Assembly: GCA_020725105.1 (NCBI GenBank) | Contig: DYFQ01000023.1 | Location: 6,337-44,197 of the forward strand | Length of the DNA: 37,861 bases | Reading direction: 5' to 3' | DNA from: Symbiobacterium thermophilum | Lineage (GTDB): Bacteria > Bacillota > Sulfobacillia > DYFQ01 | Program-made: the position numbers and the translations under genes | In this document: in pieces, positions 25,533-34,027 of the stretch | Position numbering within the stretch: the stretch's first letter is position 1 | Layout: every line of letters starts with the position of its first letter | Notes under the pieces: model-generated | Database searches by the model: none | What the model saw: the letters and a program-made list of their open reading frames with translations, nothing else | What the model was told of the DNA's origin: nothing

Positions 25533-25969
25533 CGGAAGTCACCTCCCCCGCCCGGAGCGCCGGCCGGCCGGGACGCGGCCCGGCCCGCGACCGTCCGCTC
25601 CCCGTCCGCTGCCGCCCGGGCCTGGACGCGGGCGGGGGCCGGATCCATCGGGGTGCCCAGCACGTCCACGTCGCCGAAGGTGGCGATGTGCCGGTAGGCC
25701 AGCACCAGCAAGAACGCGGTGACGCCGAAACCGATGACGATGGCCGTCAGCACCAGGGCCTGCGGCAGCGGGTCCACCACGGCGCCCGCGCCGGCCCCCA
25801 GGATGGGCGCCCGGCCGCGGGGGACGCCGGCGCCCGCCATCAGCATCAGGTTGGCCCCGTGGGATAGCAGGCCCAGCCCCAGGACGACCCGGATCAGGTT
25901 CCGCCTGAGCATCAGGAAGGTTCCTGTCCCGAACAGGACGCCGATGACCAGGGCCAGCACCAGTTCCAC
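25529..25969 (-). CDS. mrpC: Mrp-type Na+/H+ antiporter subunit C
   Basis: 146 residues, NuoK-like with three helices: FGTGTFLMLRRNLIRVVLGLGLLSHGANLMLMAGAG and DPLPQALVLTAIVIGFGVTAFLLVLAYR, both typical of MnhC. After the third helix comes an unusually long Ala/Arg/Gly-rich hydrophilic tail (about 100-146), longer than in most MrpC. It starts 2 bp after the mrpB stop. Confidence 0.93.
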   Translation of the reverse strand: MELVLALVIGVLFGTGTFLMLRRNLIRVVLGLGLLSHGANLMLMAGAGVPRGRAPILGAGAGAVVDPLPQALVLTAIVIGFGVTAFLLVLAYRHIATFGDVDVLGTPMDPAPARVQARAAADGERTVAGRAASRPAGAPGGGGDFR

Positions 25970-25971
25970 CG

Positions 25972-26385
25972 TCAGGCCTCCCGCAGTCCGAAGATGACCT
26001 GCAGCACCATGCCCACGACCACCAGGTACACCCCCAGGTCAAAGAAGAACGCCGAGGAGATCTTCACCTCGGGCCAGAAGGGAAGGTCCAGGTGGAGAAG
26101 GCCGCTGGTGAGGAAGGGCTGGCCCAGGACCAGGGCGGCCACGCCTGTCCCCGCGGCAAGCAACAGGCCCAGGGCCGCCAGGGCCGTTTCGTCCACCGGC
26201 ACCATCCGCCGGGCGTGCTCCACCCCGAAGGCCAGGGCCTGCAGCACCAGGGCCGCGGCGGCCACCAGGCCGGCGATGAAGCCGCCACCGGGAGCGTTGT
26301 GCCCGCTCACCAGGAGAAAGACGGAGAACAAGAGGGTCAGGTGCAGGCTTACCCGGGCCACGGTCCGCAGGATCAGGCTGGTCAT
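25972..26385 (-). CDS. mrpB: Mrp-type Na+/H+ antiporter subunit B
   Basis: 137 residues, four hydrophobic segments. Family marks: [37 protein letters not shown] (the G-HN-PGGGF-AGL signature of MnhB), and [27 protein letters not shown] at the C-terminus. The ATG overlaps the mrpA stop as ATGA. Confidence 0.94.
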   Translation of the reverse strand: MTSLILRTVARVSLHLTLLFSVFLLVSGHNAPGGGFIAGLVAAAALVLQALAFGVEHARRMVPVDETALAALGLLLAAGTGVAALVLGQPFLTSGLLHLDLPFWPEVKISSAFFFDLGVYLVVVGMVLQVIFGLREA

Positions 26386-28670
26386 CCCTGCGACCCCCGC
26401 TTCCCCAGCCGGAGCAGGGCGAAGACCCCGGCCGCGGCGATGGCCAGCACGGTGATCTCGCCCATGGTGTCAAGGCCCCGGAAGTCAACCAGGATCACGT
26501 TGACCACGTTCTTGCCCCCGGCCAGTTCCAGGCTGTTGGCCACGAAGTAGTCGGAAATGCGGGGAAAGACGGGCTCGGTCACGGCCAGGAGCGCCAGCGC
26601 CGCGGCGCCGGCGCCCACCAGGCCCGCCGCGGCCAGGTCGGCGCCCCTGCTCCCGTAGCCGGAGCCGGCCCACCGCAGCGCGGCCCGGGGCAAGAAGGCG
26701 AACACCGCCACGAACAACACCACGGTCAGCGTCTCGATGAGCAGCTGGGTGAGGGCCAGGTCGGGCGCCTGGAGGATGACGTACATCAGGGACACCATGT
26801 ACCCGACGACCCCGAGGGACAGGATGGCGCCCAGACCGGTCCGGAGCAACGTCGTGGCAAGGGCTCCGGCGACGACGACCGCCGCCACCACCACAAACTC
26901 CGGGCCCACCGGGGACCACTGGCCCCAGGGCAGCACCCGCCAGTGAAGGAACAACGTGACCCACAGGAACCCGGCCGCCGCCAGCAGCACCACGGTCAGG
27001 TGGTGCCGCAGCGGGCGGTGCTGCACCAGGTCGTTGAGGCGCCTGGTGCCCCGCTCAACCGCCCCCACCAGGGCCTCGTACCAGCCGATGGGCTGCAGGG
27101 CCGGCGGCCAGACCCGCGCCGGCGCCACCAGGAGGGCCAGGTAGCGGTAGGCAACCAGCCCTGACGCGATCACCAGGAGCCCGACCGCCAGTTCGGCCGT
27201 GAACCCGTGCCACAGCTCCAGGTGAAAGCCAGCGGGCCGGGCCGCCACGGCGGCGACGGCAGGCTGAAGCACCCGCTCGGCCAGGGCCGGCGCGAGCCCG
27301 AAACCCAGCACCCCGGCGGCCAGCACCGCCGGCGGCGCCGCCATGGCCCGGCCAGGCTCGTGGGGCTGGTGCGGCGGCGTGACCCGCGACCGCCTGAAGA
27401 ACAGGTCCCAGGCCAGGACCACCGCGGCGGCGAGGTTGAGGGCGCCGTTCAGCCCGAGCCCCAGGACAAACACGGCGCTCGCCCAGCCGTGGGCCCCCGG
27501 GCCGAAGGCGGCCTCCAGGATGAGTTCCTTGCTGACAAAACCCAGCAGCGGTGGCAGCCCGGCCATGGAGAGGGCAACCACCAGGGCGGTGGCGGCGGTG
27601 CGGGGCATCCCCCGGCGGGCCAGCCCGCCCAGCCGGCCCAGGTCCCGGGTACCGGTCCCATGCTCCACGTTGCCGGCGATCATGAACAGGGCGCCCTTGT
27701 ACAGGGCGTGGTTCAGCGTCTGCGCCATGGCCGCCACCACCGCCGGGAGCGTGCCCAGCCCCAGCAGGCCGGTGAGCACGCCAAGCTGGCCGATGGTGGT
27801 GTAGGCCAGAAACGCCTTCAGGTTGCGCTGGCTCAGCGCCAGGTACGCCCCGGCCAGCATGGTGGCCACCCCGGTGAGCCCGACCACGAGCAGCCACGGC
27901 AGCGTTCCGCCCAGCAGGGGCAGAAAGCGGGCCAGCAGGAAGACCCCGGCCTTGACCATGGTGGCCGAGTGCAGGTACGCGCTGACCGGCGTGGGCGCCT
28001 CCATGGCCCCCGGTAGCCACACGTGAAAGGGGAACTGGGCCGACTTGGTGAAGGCGCCAAACGCCAGGAGCGCCAGGATCGCGCCGTAGGAGGGGTGGCC
28101 CCGCAGGGCCGCCGGGTCGGCCAGGAGGTCGGCCACCTCCAGACTGCCGGTGGCCAGCAGCACCAGCACGAACGCGGCCAGGAGTCCGAGCCCCCCGACG
28201 ACGGTCACGACCAGGCTCCGCTGGGCCCCGGCCCGGGCCTCGGGCCGCTCGTAGTTGAACCCGATGAGCAGGTAAGAGCTGACGGTGGTGAGTTCCCAGA
28301 ACACGAACAGCAGGATCAGGTTGCCCGACAGTACCAGGCCCAGCATGGAGACCATGAACAAAAGCAGGTACCAGAAGAAGCGGTTCACCCGCTCGGCGCC
28401 GTGCATGTAGGCCGACGCGTAGGTGAAGACGAGCGCGCCGATGCCGCTCACCAGCAGGCCGAAAAACCACGCCAGGCCGTCGATGTACAAGGAAAGGTTG
28501 ACGCCGGCGCTGGGCATCCAGGGCACCGACCAGGCTACGACCCGGCCGGCGAGAACCTGAGGGCCCGCCCCCGCCAGCAGGGCAAGAAACGCCAGGATCG
28601 ACAGCCCCATCCCTAGGGCGAACGCCATGGCCCGGCTCGTCCCTTCGTTGAAACGGCTTGACAGACCCAC
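26382..28670 (-). CDS. mrpA: Mrp-type Na+/H+ antiporter subunit A
   Basis: 762 residues, slightly shorter than B. subtilis MrpA. The N-terminal part is a NuoL-like antiporter module: [30 protein letters not shown] (with the conserved Glu), [42 protein letters not shown] (Lys residues and HSATMVKAG signature) and [19 protein letters not shown]. The C-terminal part holds the MbhD/MbhE-type region ([40 protein letters not shown]), followed by [25 protein letters not shown]. First gene of a complete mrpABCDEFG operon exchanging cytoplasmic Na+ for protons. GTG 28670 or ATG 28628 could be the start; neither has a strong ribosome site. About 200 nt of structured leader precede it. Confidence 0.93.
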   Translation of the reverse strand: MGLSSRFNEGTSRAMAFALGMGLSILAFLALLAGAGPQVLAGRVVAWSVPWMPSAGVNLSLYIDGLAWFFGLLVSGIGALVFTYASAYMHGAERVNRFFWYLLLFMVSMLGLVLSGNLILLFVFWELTTVSSYLLIGFNYERPEARAGAQRSLVVTVVGGLGLLAAFVLVLLATGSLEVADLLADPAALRGHPSYGAILALLAFGAFTKSAQFPFHVWLPGAMEAPTPVSAYLHSATMVKAGVFLLARFLPLLGGTLPWLLVVGLTGVATMLAGAYLALSQRNLKAFLAYTTIGQLGVLTGLLGLGTLPAVVAAMAQTLNHALYKGALFMIAGNVEHGTGTRDLGRLGGLARRGMPRTAATALVVALSMAGLPPLLGFVSKELILEAAFGPGAHGWASAVFVLGLGLNGALNLAAAVVLAWDLFFRRSRVTPPHQPHEPGRAMAAPPAVLAAGVLGFGLAPALAERVLQPAVAAVAARPAGFHLELWHGFTAELAVGLLVIASGLVAYRYLALLVAPARVWPPALQPIGWYEALVGAVERGTRRLNDLVQHRPLRHHLTVVLLAAAGFLWVTLFLHWRVLPWGQWSPVGPEFVVVAAVVVAGALATTLLRTGLGAILSLGVVGYMVSLMYVILQAPDLALTQLLIETLTVVLFVAVFAFLPRAALRWAGSGYGSRGADLAAAGLVGAGAAALALLAVTEPVFPRISDYFVANSLELAGGKNVVNVILVDFRGLDTMGEITVLAIAAAGVFALLRLGKRGSQG

Positions 28671-28873
28671 TTCACTCTGTCGGCAAGCCGGCCTGAAATG
28701 TTAGCTCCGGGGGCGCCAGGGACCGTCCGCCCCTGGTAGCGGGGGGACGATGCCGGACCGCGGGGACGCGTCGGACCGTGCGGGCGCGGGGAGTCGCCGG
28801 CGCGGCCACGCGGCATCGTCCGTCCCGGCCCCGCCGGCCCGGGCCCCACGGCCGCGCCCCCCTGAGCCCAGCA
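28671..28873 (-). ncRNA. Predicted structured 5' leader of the mrp operon with interleaved stems (candidate cis-regulatory RNA)
   Basis: In minus-strand RNA order, stem A is 28858-28850 with 28807-28799 (9 bp, GGCGCGGCC/GGCCGCGCC) and stem B is 28821-28811 with 28755-28745 (11 bp, GGACGATGCCG/CGGCATCGTCC). The arms alternate A5'-B5'-A3'-B3', a pseudoknot topology. A third hairpin (CCAGGG/CCCTGG, 28716-28736) lies nearer the start codon and overlaps an alternative GGGGCG/CGCCCC pairing. The RNA matches no riboswitch class I recognise. Chance pairing is a real risk at this GC content. Confidence 0.35.
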
Positions 28874-28879
28874 ATAGGC

Positions 28880-28909
28880 AACGTACCACGGGCGTACAGT
28901 CAGTGTCAA
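28880..28909 (-). promoter_or_regulatory. Promoter of the mrp operon
   Basis: Minus strand: a perfect -35 TTGACA (28909-28904), 18-nt spacer, and an extended -10, TGG followed by TACGTT (28885-28880). The -10 hexamer itself is weak (3 of 6). Predicted start near 28873, leaving a leader of about 200 nt before mrpA. Confidence 0.55.
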
Positions 28910-29040
28910 CCTGACGTGGCCGGCCTGGCCCTGGGCTGCGCGCCGCCGTCCTGACGGCGCCACGCCCCGCGCAGGCCGGGCACCCTGTACCAGGGAGGCG
29001 GACTGCCGGGGGCGAATGGTGTCGGGGGAGGTGGGCTGGC
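28910..29040 (+). other. Upstream region of nadK
   Basis: This part of the 370-bp divergent gap lies between the mrp -35 box and nadK. Apart from the nadK ribosome site it holds several GC-rich inverted repeats (for example GCCGCCGTC/GACGGCG around 28941-28959). A plus-strand promoter is expected, but I found none with good hexamers; TACAGT at 28895-28900 is the best -10 and lacks a matching -35. Confidence 0.3.
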
Positions 29041-29844
29041 ATGCGGGTGGGGATCTTCGGCGGCGGTCCCGAGGCCGGCCCGGTCATCGAGGAACTCCGG
29101 GCGGCCCTGGAAGCGGCGGGACACCAGGTGGTGGATCCGGCAGGCGATCCGGAACTCATCTGCGTGGTGGGCGGGGACGGCACCTTCCTGCGAGCCGTCA
29201 GGAGCCTGGGCTATCCGGAGGTTCCCTTCGTTGGCCTGAACACGGGCCACCTGGGCTTCTTCCAGGAACTGGGGCCCGGGGACACCCACCGGCTGGCGAA
29301 TGCCCTCGGCCGGCCGCCGGCGGCCGTGGAGGCCTACGCGCTGGTGGAGGCCAGCATAGCCGGCCAGGACCGGACCTGCTGGGCGGTCAACGAGTGCGTG
29401 CTCAAGGCGGGCAACGGCAAGACCCTGCACCTGCGGGTGAAGGTGGGCGACACCCGGCTGATGCGTTTTGCCGGCGACGGCTTCATCGTGGCGACCCCCC
29501 TGGGCAGCACCGCCTACAACTGCGCCGCCGGCGGGGCCATCCTCCACCCGTCCCTGCCGGCGCTGGTGGTGACGCCGCTCGCCCCGTTGAATACCACCGC
29601 CTACCGCTCGCTGACCCAGGGCTTCGTCGTTCCCCACACCCTGGGAGTGGAGTTCTGGGTGGAACCCGGCACCCACGCCGAGCCGGTGCTGGTGGCGGAC
29701 GGCGAGGAGCACCCGGTACCCAAAGGGGTACCGGTCCGCTTCGGCCGCGCCTCCTACCAGGTGAGGTTCTGGCGGGTGGACGCCCGGGAGACCTTCTGGG
29801 ACCGGATCCGGACCCGCTTTCTGGGCGACGCCGGCGACTGGTAG
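29041..29844 (+). CDS. nadK: NAD kinase
   Basis: 267 residues, usual length. Marks: the ATP/NAD-kinase signature VVGGDGTFLRAV (GGDGT at 44-48), FVGLNTGHLGFFQEL, the NE pair in WAVNECVL, FAGDGFIVATPLGSTAYNCAAGGAILHPSLPALVVTPLAP (substrate-binding GSTAYN-AGG) and VADGEE near the C-terminus. It phosphorylates NAD to NADP. ATG 29041 has GGGGGAGG about 9 nt upstream. It is the only plus-strand gene in this section apart from the second nitroreductase and is divergent from mrpA across a 370-bp control region. It converges with the first nitroreductase, 18 bp apart. Confidence 0.95.
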   Translation: MRVGIFGGGPEAGPVIEELRAALEAAGHQVVDPAGDPELICVVGGDGTFLRAVRSLGYPEVPFVGLNTGHLGFFQELGPGDTHRLANALGRPPAAVEAYALVEASIAGQDRTCWAVNECVLKAGNGKTLHLRVKVGDTRLMRFAGDGFIVATPLGSTAYNCAAGGAILHPSLPALVVTPLAPLNTTAYRSLTQGFVVPHTLGVEFWVEPGTHAEPVLVADGEEHPVPKGVPVRFGRASYQVRFWRVDARETFWDRIRTRFLGDAGDW

Positions 29845-29862
29845 CGCCGTACCGGGCCGGCC

Positions 29863-30387
29863 TCAGTCCAGAACCGTCGTGACCTCCTCCAGCGGGCGGC
29901 GCGGCCGGGTCTCCGGGGCCTCGGCCGGGTAGCCCACCGGGACGAGGGCCACCGGCCGCAGGGAAGCCGGGATCCCCAGCACCTCCCGTACCCGCACCTC
30001 GTCGAAGGCCCCGACCCAGCAGGTGCCCAGCCCGTGCGCGGTGGCCGCCAGCAACAGGTTCTGGGTGGCCGCGGCCGCGTCTTGCAGGCAGTAGAGGGTC
30101 CTGCCCCGCTGGCCGTACCTGGTGGCCGAGCGCTCCGGGTCGGCGCAGACCACGATCACCACCGGCGCCTGGGCGATGAACTCCTGGTCCAGGGCGGCCC
30201 GGGCCAGCGCCGCCCTGGCTTCGGGCCGGCGCGCCACCACGAAGTGCCAGGCCTGGAGGTTGCCGGCGCTGGGCGCCATCACCGCCGCCTCCAGGAGCCG
30301 CGTGACGGTGGCCGGCGAAACCTCCCGATCGTGGTACGACCGCACGCTGCGGCGTTTGTTGATCGCAGCTTCCAGCTCCAAGCTCAT
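29863..30387 (-). CDS. Nitroreductase family protein (FMN-dependent)
   Basis: 174 residues, the short single-domain nitroreductase type. Marks: AAINKRRSVRSYHDREVSPATVTRLLEAAVMAPSAGNLQAWHFVV (FMN phosphate-binding RRSVR and the APSAGNLQ-W-F block), AAAATQNLLLAATAHGLGTCWVGAF and VALVPVGYPAE near the C-terminus. Such enzymes reduce nitro groups, quinones or flavins with NAD(P)H. It starts 19 bp after the stop of the MFS gene, so the two are probably one operon. The ATG has only a weak ribosome site (GGTG). The physiological substrate cannot be deduced. Confidence 0.9.
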   Translation of the reverse strand: MSLELEAAINKRRSVRSYHDREVSPATVTRLLEAAVMAPSAGNLQAWHFVVARRPEARAALARAALDQEFIAQAPVVIVVCADPERSATRYGQRGRTLYCLQDAAAATQNLLLAATAHGLGTCWVGAFDEVRVREVLGIPASLRPVALVPVGYPAEAPETRPRRPLEEVTTVLD

Positions 30388-30406
30388 GTTGGTAGTTTCA
30401 CCATCC

Positions 30407-31810
30407 TCACCAGCTTTGAGTAGGTCCCTCCCGCCGCGCGGCGAAGCGCTCCGCCTCGCGGCCCTTCAGCCCCGAAGCCACCAACAGCCCGGCCGCCGCG
30501 GCCGCCGCGACCAGCAAAAAGGCCAGGCTGTAGCCGGACACGGCACCCCCGTGCGACGCGATCACCGCTCCGATCAAAGCGCCGCCGGCCATCTGACCCA
30601 CGCTGGCAAAGACGGTCAAAAGCGCCAGCGACGCCGCCCTTGTCCGGCCGGCGGCCTCGCTCAGCACCGCGTACCTGAGGGGCGCCCCCGTCAGGCCGGC
30701 CAGCCCGAAGCCGATCGCCGCGCCGGCGGCCGCGAACAGCGGCAGCGACCGCACGGTCAGCGGAACCAGCAGCAGGCCGGCCGCCAGCGTCGCGCAGGCC
30801 GCCGTGAGCACGGCGCGGGAGCCCAGGCGGTCCAGCAGCCGGCCCGCCAGGGGAGCCCCCACGGCGCTGGCCGTCACCGCCGGCACCAGCAGCAGGCTGG
30901 CCGTGGCCGGCCGCACCCCGAAGGCGGCCGCCGCCAGGGCGGGAACGAAGATGAGGACCGCGTGAACCAGGCCGCTGATGGCCGCCAGGCGGTAGACCAG
31001 CCGCAACTGGCGGTTCTTCAGGAGGTCGGGATGGACGACGGGGTCCGGCGTCCGTTGCTGGCCGCGCCAGAAGAGGGACAGCACCACCACGGCGGTCACC
31101 AGCAGCGCCCACACCCGCGGTGAGGCGAGACTGGCGCCCGGGTGCCGGGCGTCAAGACCGTTCAGCCCCAGGGTCAGGCAGGCCAGGCCGGCCGCCAGCA
31201 GCCCCATCCCCGGCCAGTCGAACCGTACCGGCCCGGGCTGCGGCGAGGAGGGCAGCACCCGCGCCCCCAGCCACAGGACGAGGGTGGCCAGGGGCAGGTT
31301 GACCAGGAAGAACCAGGGCCAGCCGAAGGGTAACAGGACGCCGCCGAGCAGCGGCCCGACGAGAAAGGCCAGGCCAAACATGGCGCCGGTGGCGCCCAGG
31401 GCCCGGCCCCGGCGCTCGGGCGGGAACGTCTCACCGATGGTGGCGCTGGCGACCGGGAAGATACCCCCGGCGGCCAGACCCTGGACGGCGCGGCCCAGGA
31501 GCAGAACGGAAAAGCCGGGCGCCAGGGCCACGACCAGCGACCCGGCGGCGAAGAGGGCGATGTCCAGGCTGTAGATCTCGCGGCGCCCGTAGATGTCGGA
31601 CAGCCGGGCCATGAGCGGGTTCCCCACCAGGTTGAACAGGACGTAGGTGGTGAACACCCAGGCCAGGGCACGCTCGTCGACCCCGAAGCTCTCCCCGATC
31701 GGCTTGAGCGCCGGCCCGACGATGGCGATGTCCAGCGCGCCCATGAAGACCCCCGCCAGCAGGACGGCAAGGACGCGACCCGGCTTTGTTACGGCAGGCT
31801 CAGTCGTCAG
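30407..31810 (-). CDS. MFS transporter, drug-efflux (DHA2/EmrB-QacA-like) type
   Basis: About 467 residues with 12-14 hydrophobic helices. The first helix VLAVLLAGVFMGALDIAIVGPALKPIGESFG carries the DHA2-type D-x-x-I-V-x-x-A-L motif; the loop 2-3 motif is NPLMARLSDIYGRREIYSLDIALF; the helix 5 antiporter motif is ASATIGETFPPERRGRALGATGAMFGLAFLVGPLLGGVL. The start is uncertain. The frame has no ATG, GTG or TTG close before the first helix, and CTG 31810 is the most sensible; the open frame upstream runs to 32065 but overlaps the divergent gene. It is followed by a nitroreductase gene 19 bp downstream. Likely exports a toxic organic compound. Confidence 0.82.
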   Translation of the reverse strand: MTTEPAVTKPGRVLAVLLAGVFMGALDIAIVGPALKPIGESFGVDERALAWVFTTYVLFNLVGNPLMARLSDIYGRREIYSLDIALFAAGSLVVALAPGFSVLLLGRAVQGLAAGGIFPVASATIGETFPPERRGRALGATGAMFGLAFLVGPLLGGVLLPFGWPWFFLVNLPLATLVLWLGARVLPSSPQPGPVRFDWPGMGLLAAGLACLTLGLNGLDARHPGASLASPRVWALLVTAVVVLSLFWRGQQRTPDPVVHPDLLKNRQLRLVYRLAAISGLVHAVLIFVPALAAAAFGVRPATASLLLVPAVTASAVGAPLAGRLLDRLGSRAVLTAACATLAAGLLLVPLTVRSLPLFAAAGAAIGFGLAGLTGAPLRYAVLSEAAGRTRAASLALLTVFASVGQMAGGALIGAVIASHGGAVSGYSLAFLLVAAAAAAGLLVASGLKGREAERFAARREGPTQSW

Positions 31811-32027
31811 TTCCCAACCCGCCCCTGGTGGAAAGGGTGCCGGTCTTCCGGCAAGAAACCCCGTACGCGCACCACTGTACCACCTCCGGCCGGCGCCGTC
31901 ACCCGCGGGGGCGCCCGGGCCGGGCCGGAAAAGGCAGCCGCGGCGGGACAAGGACTTCGGGCGGCCCGGTTCAAAGACTCCGGGTAAGGCCGGCCGGCAT
32001 CCGCCCGGCCCCGGAGGTGACCGACCG
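31811..32027. other. Divergent control region between the MFS gene and the second nitroreductase
   Basis: 217 bp. It contains the probable MFS promoter at 31874-31902 and a short hairpin GCCGG/CCGGC in that gene's leader. Toward the plus-strand gene the only clear element is the ribosome site GGAGGT at 32013-32018; a plus-strand promoter was not identified with confidence. Confidence 0.35.
31874..31902 (-). promoter_or_regulatory. Possible promoter of the MFS-nitroreductase operon
   Basis: Minus strand: GTGACG (31902-31897), 17-nt spacer, TACAGT (31879-31874) preceded by TGG (extended -10). Each hexamer matches consensus at 4 of 6 positions. Predicted start near 31867, about 57 nt before the proposed CTG start. 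Confidence 0.4.
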
Positions 32028-32867
32028 TTGACCAGACCGACCGCTCCGCCCGCCCGGCGGCGCAACCGTTACGAGCTTCTGGGCCTGGACCCGGCCGCAA
32101 ACCCCGTCCTGGAGGCGATCGCCGCCCACGCCTCGTGCCGCGCCTACCGGCCCGATCCCCTGCCCGAAGGAACGGTGGAACGGCTGGCGGTGGCCGCCCA
32201 GAGCGCGCCCACCTCCTCCAACCTGCAAGCCTACTCCATCGTGGTGGTCCAGGACCCGGCCCGCAAGAGGCGCCTCTACGAGCTCTGCGGCGAGCAGCCG
32301 ATGATCCTCGACGCCCCGCTCTTTCTCGTCTTCTGCCCCGATCTCCGCCGGCTGGAATACGTCTGCCGCCGCCAGGGCCACCGGTTCGGAGCCGGGTCGC
32401 TGGACATGTTCCTCGTGGCCACGGTGGACGCGGCGCTGGCAGCTCAGAACGCCGCCCTGGCCGCCGAAGCCATGGGCCTGGGCACCTGCATGGTGGGTGC
32501 CATCAGGGAGCGGCCGCGGGAGGTCATCGACCTGCTCGCCCTGCCGCCGGGAGTGTACGCCCTGGTGGGGCTCTGCGTCGGTTACCCCGCCGCCCGGGGG
32601 GAAGTGAAACCGAGGCTACCGCTGTCGGCCGTGTTGCACCGGGAGACCTATAGCGACCGCCACCTGGACACGGCCGTGGCCGAGTACGACCGGCTGATGG
32701 CGGCCGCCGGGATCTACGGGGGGCGCCAGGTGCCCGCGCCGGGCGGCCAGGTCCGGCCGGAGCAGGCCAGCTACGGCTGGGCGGAGCACACGGCCAGACG
32801 GCTCGCGGCCGCGCGCCGCCGGGAGCTCCGCTCGGTGCTTGAAGCCCACGGTTGGTGCCTCACATAG
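32028..32867 (+). CDS. NADPH-dependent nitroreductase / flavin reductase (NfsA/FRP-like)
   Basis: 279 residues, the larger nitroreductase type. Marks: NPVLEAIAAHASCRAYRPDPLPEGTVERLAVAAQSAPTSSNLQAYSIVVV (FMN-binding SCRAYR and APTSSNLQAYS), DAALAAQNAALAAEAMGLGTCMVGAIRE, VYALVGLCVGYPA and the C-terminal HRETY that is usual in NfsA. Start TTG 32028 is chosen for GGAGGT 9 nt upstream; there is no earlier ATG or GTG in frame that avoids the divergent promoter region. NfsA-type enzymes carry out two-electron reduction of nitroaromatics and quinones. It is divergent from an MFS exporter plus another nitroreductase and convergent with a nitrilase. Confidence 0.9.
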   Translation: MTRPTAPPARRRNRYELLGLDPAANPVLEAIAAHASCRAYRPDPLPEGTVERLAVAAQSAPTSSNLQAYSIVVVQDPARKRRLYELCGEQPMILDAPLFLVFCPDLRRLEYVCRRQGHRFGAGSLDMFLVATVDAALAAQNAALAAEAMGLGTCMVGAIRERPREVIDLLALPPGVYALVGLCVGYPAARGEVKPRLPLSAVLHRETYSDRHLDTAVAEYDRLMAAAGIYGGRQVPAPGGQVRPEQASYGWAEHTARRLAAARRRELRSVLEAHGWCLT

Positions 32868-32888
32868 GTGCTAACACGGCAATCCGGC

Positions 32889-32915
32889 GGCGCCCCGGTG
32901 AAGCACCGAGGCGCC
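32889..32915. terminator. Hairpin between convergent nitroreductase and nitrilase genes
   Basis: Two arms, GGCGCC-C-CGGTG and CACCG-A-GGCGCC, pair over 11 bp with one C/A mismatch and a 3-nt loop. It lies 21 bp after the nitroreductase stop and 10 bp after the nitrilase stop. No long T-run on either strand, so terminator strength is uncertain. Confidence 0.5.
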
Positions 32916-32925
32916 CGGCGGCCCC

Positions 32926-33945
32926 CTATCGCTCTCCCCCGGGGCCAGCCGGGCAAGGTTCCTCACGGGTCGGCTCGTTGCCGCCGGTTTCGGAATCGTG
33001 CGCCGCGACGCCTAGAAACTCCACCCCCCTCGCCGGCCGTTCGTCGACGATGAGCCGGAACACGTCAGGCCGGCTGTAGTGGCCGACCGGGTCGAAGTCG
33101 TAGCGGGCCTCGGTGATCGCCCCGAGGTCCAGGTCGGCGACGAGGATGCCCTCCTCGTCGTAGAGCGGCCCGGCCAGGTAGTCGCCCAGGGGCCCGACGA
33201 CGGCGCTGCCGCCGCGGCAGAGGATTTCGGGGCCGTCGCCGATGTCTTCCCAGTCGCGCGGGAACAGGGACCGCGACAGGAACTGATTGCAGGACAAGAC
33301 GAAACAGCGTCCCTCGCAGGCGACGTGGCGGATGGTGGCCTGCCACGAGTCCCGGGGGTCGGCGGTGGGCGCCAGGTAGATGTCGACGCCCTTGGCGTAC
33401 ATGGCCATGCGGGCGAGCGGCATGTAGTTCTCCCAGCAGATGAGGCCGCCCACCGTGCCGAACTCGGTCTGGACCACCGTGATGGTGCTGCCGTCCCCTT
33501 CCCCCCAGACCAGGCGTTCCGCGCCCGTGGGCTTGAGCTTGCGGTGTTTGCCCAGCAGCCGCCCGTCGGGGCCGAAGTACAGAAGCGTGCAATATAGCGT
33601 TCCGCCGTGGTGGCGGGCCGCGCGCTCGATAACGCCGACCGCCGCGTAAACGCCGCCGCGCCGGGCCGTCTCGCCGATGGCCTCGGTCACCGGCCCCGGC
33701 ACGTCCACCGACTGCTCCCAGTACCGGGCATAGGCGCGGCGGCCCGCGGGGCTTCGGCTACCGACCACGGTGCCAAAGCTCATCCCGCGCGGGTAGGCCG
33801 GGATCATGGCCTCGGGGAAAACGACCAGCCGGGCGCCCTGCCGCGCGGCCTCCTCCAGCAGGCGGCACACTTTCTTCGTGGTGGCCTCGCGATCGAGCAG
33901 CACGGGGGCCGCCTGGACCACCGCCGCGCGCACCGAGATCGCCAT
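32926..33945 (-). CDS. Nitrilase (carbon-nitrogen hydrolase family)
   Basis: 339 residues. The Glu-Lys-Cys triad is visible: E45 in VVFPEAMIPAYPRG, K136 in KHRKLKPTGAERLVWGEGDGS and C170 in VGGLICWENYMPLARMAMY. The WENYMPLAR context and the HRKLKPT-ER-WG motif are those of true nitrilases (EC 3.5.5.1) and not amidases or Nit1-like proteins. Also typical are SWQATIRHVACEGRCFVLSCNQF and the C-terminal HYSRPDVFRL. Hydrolyses a nitrile to carboxylic acid and ammonia. ATG 33945 has GGGGGAGG upstream. It sits in a group of xenobiotic-type genes. The tail (about 315-339) is extra and not conserved. Confidence 0.92.
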   Translation of the reverse strand: MAISVRAAVVQAAPVLLDREATTKKVCRLLEEAARQGARLVVFPEAMIPAYPRGMSFGTVVGSRSPAGRRAYARYWEQSVDVPGPVTEAIGETARRGGVYAAVGVIERAARHHGGTLYCTLLYFGPDGRLLGKHRKLKPTGAERLVWGEGDGSTITVVQTEFGTVGGLICWENYMPLARMAMYAKGVDIYLAPTADPRDSWQATIRHVACEGRCFVLSCNQFLSRSLFPRDWEDIGDGPEILCRGGSAVVGPLGDYLAGPLYDEEGILVADLDLGAITEARYDFDPVGHYSRPDVFRLIVDERPARGVEFLGVAAHDSETGGNEPTREEPCPAGPGGER

Positions 33946-34027
33946 GGACGATCCTCCCCCCGTCGGGTTCGTCGGCCGGCCGTCGGGCCGCCGGTCAGAC
34001 GGTTCAACCCCCGCCCGCCGGTCCCTC

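Noticed and set aside
23551-25542. A 663-codon frame covering mrpE with a long N-terminal extension
   Set aside because: The extension is the out-of-frame shadow of mrpD; only the last 157 residues match MrpE.
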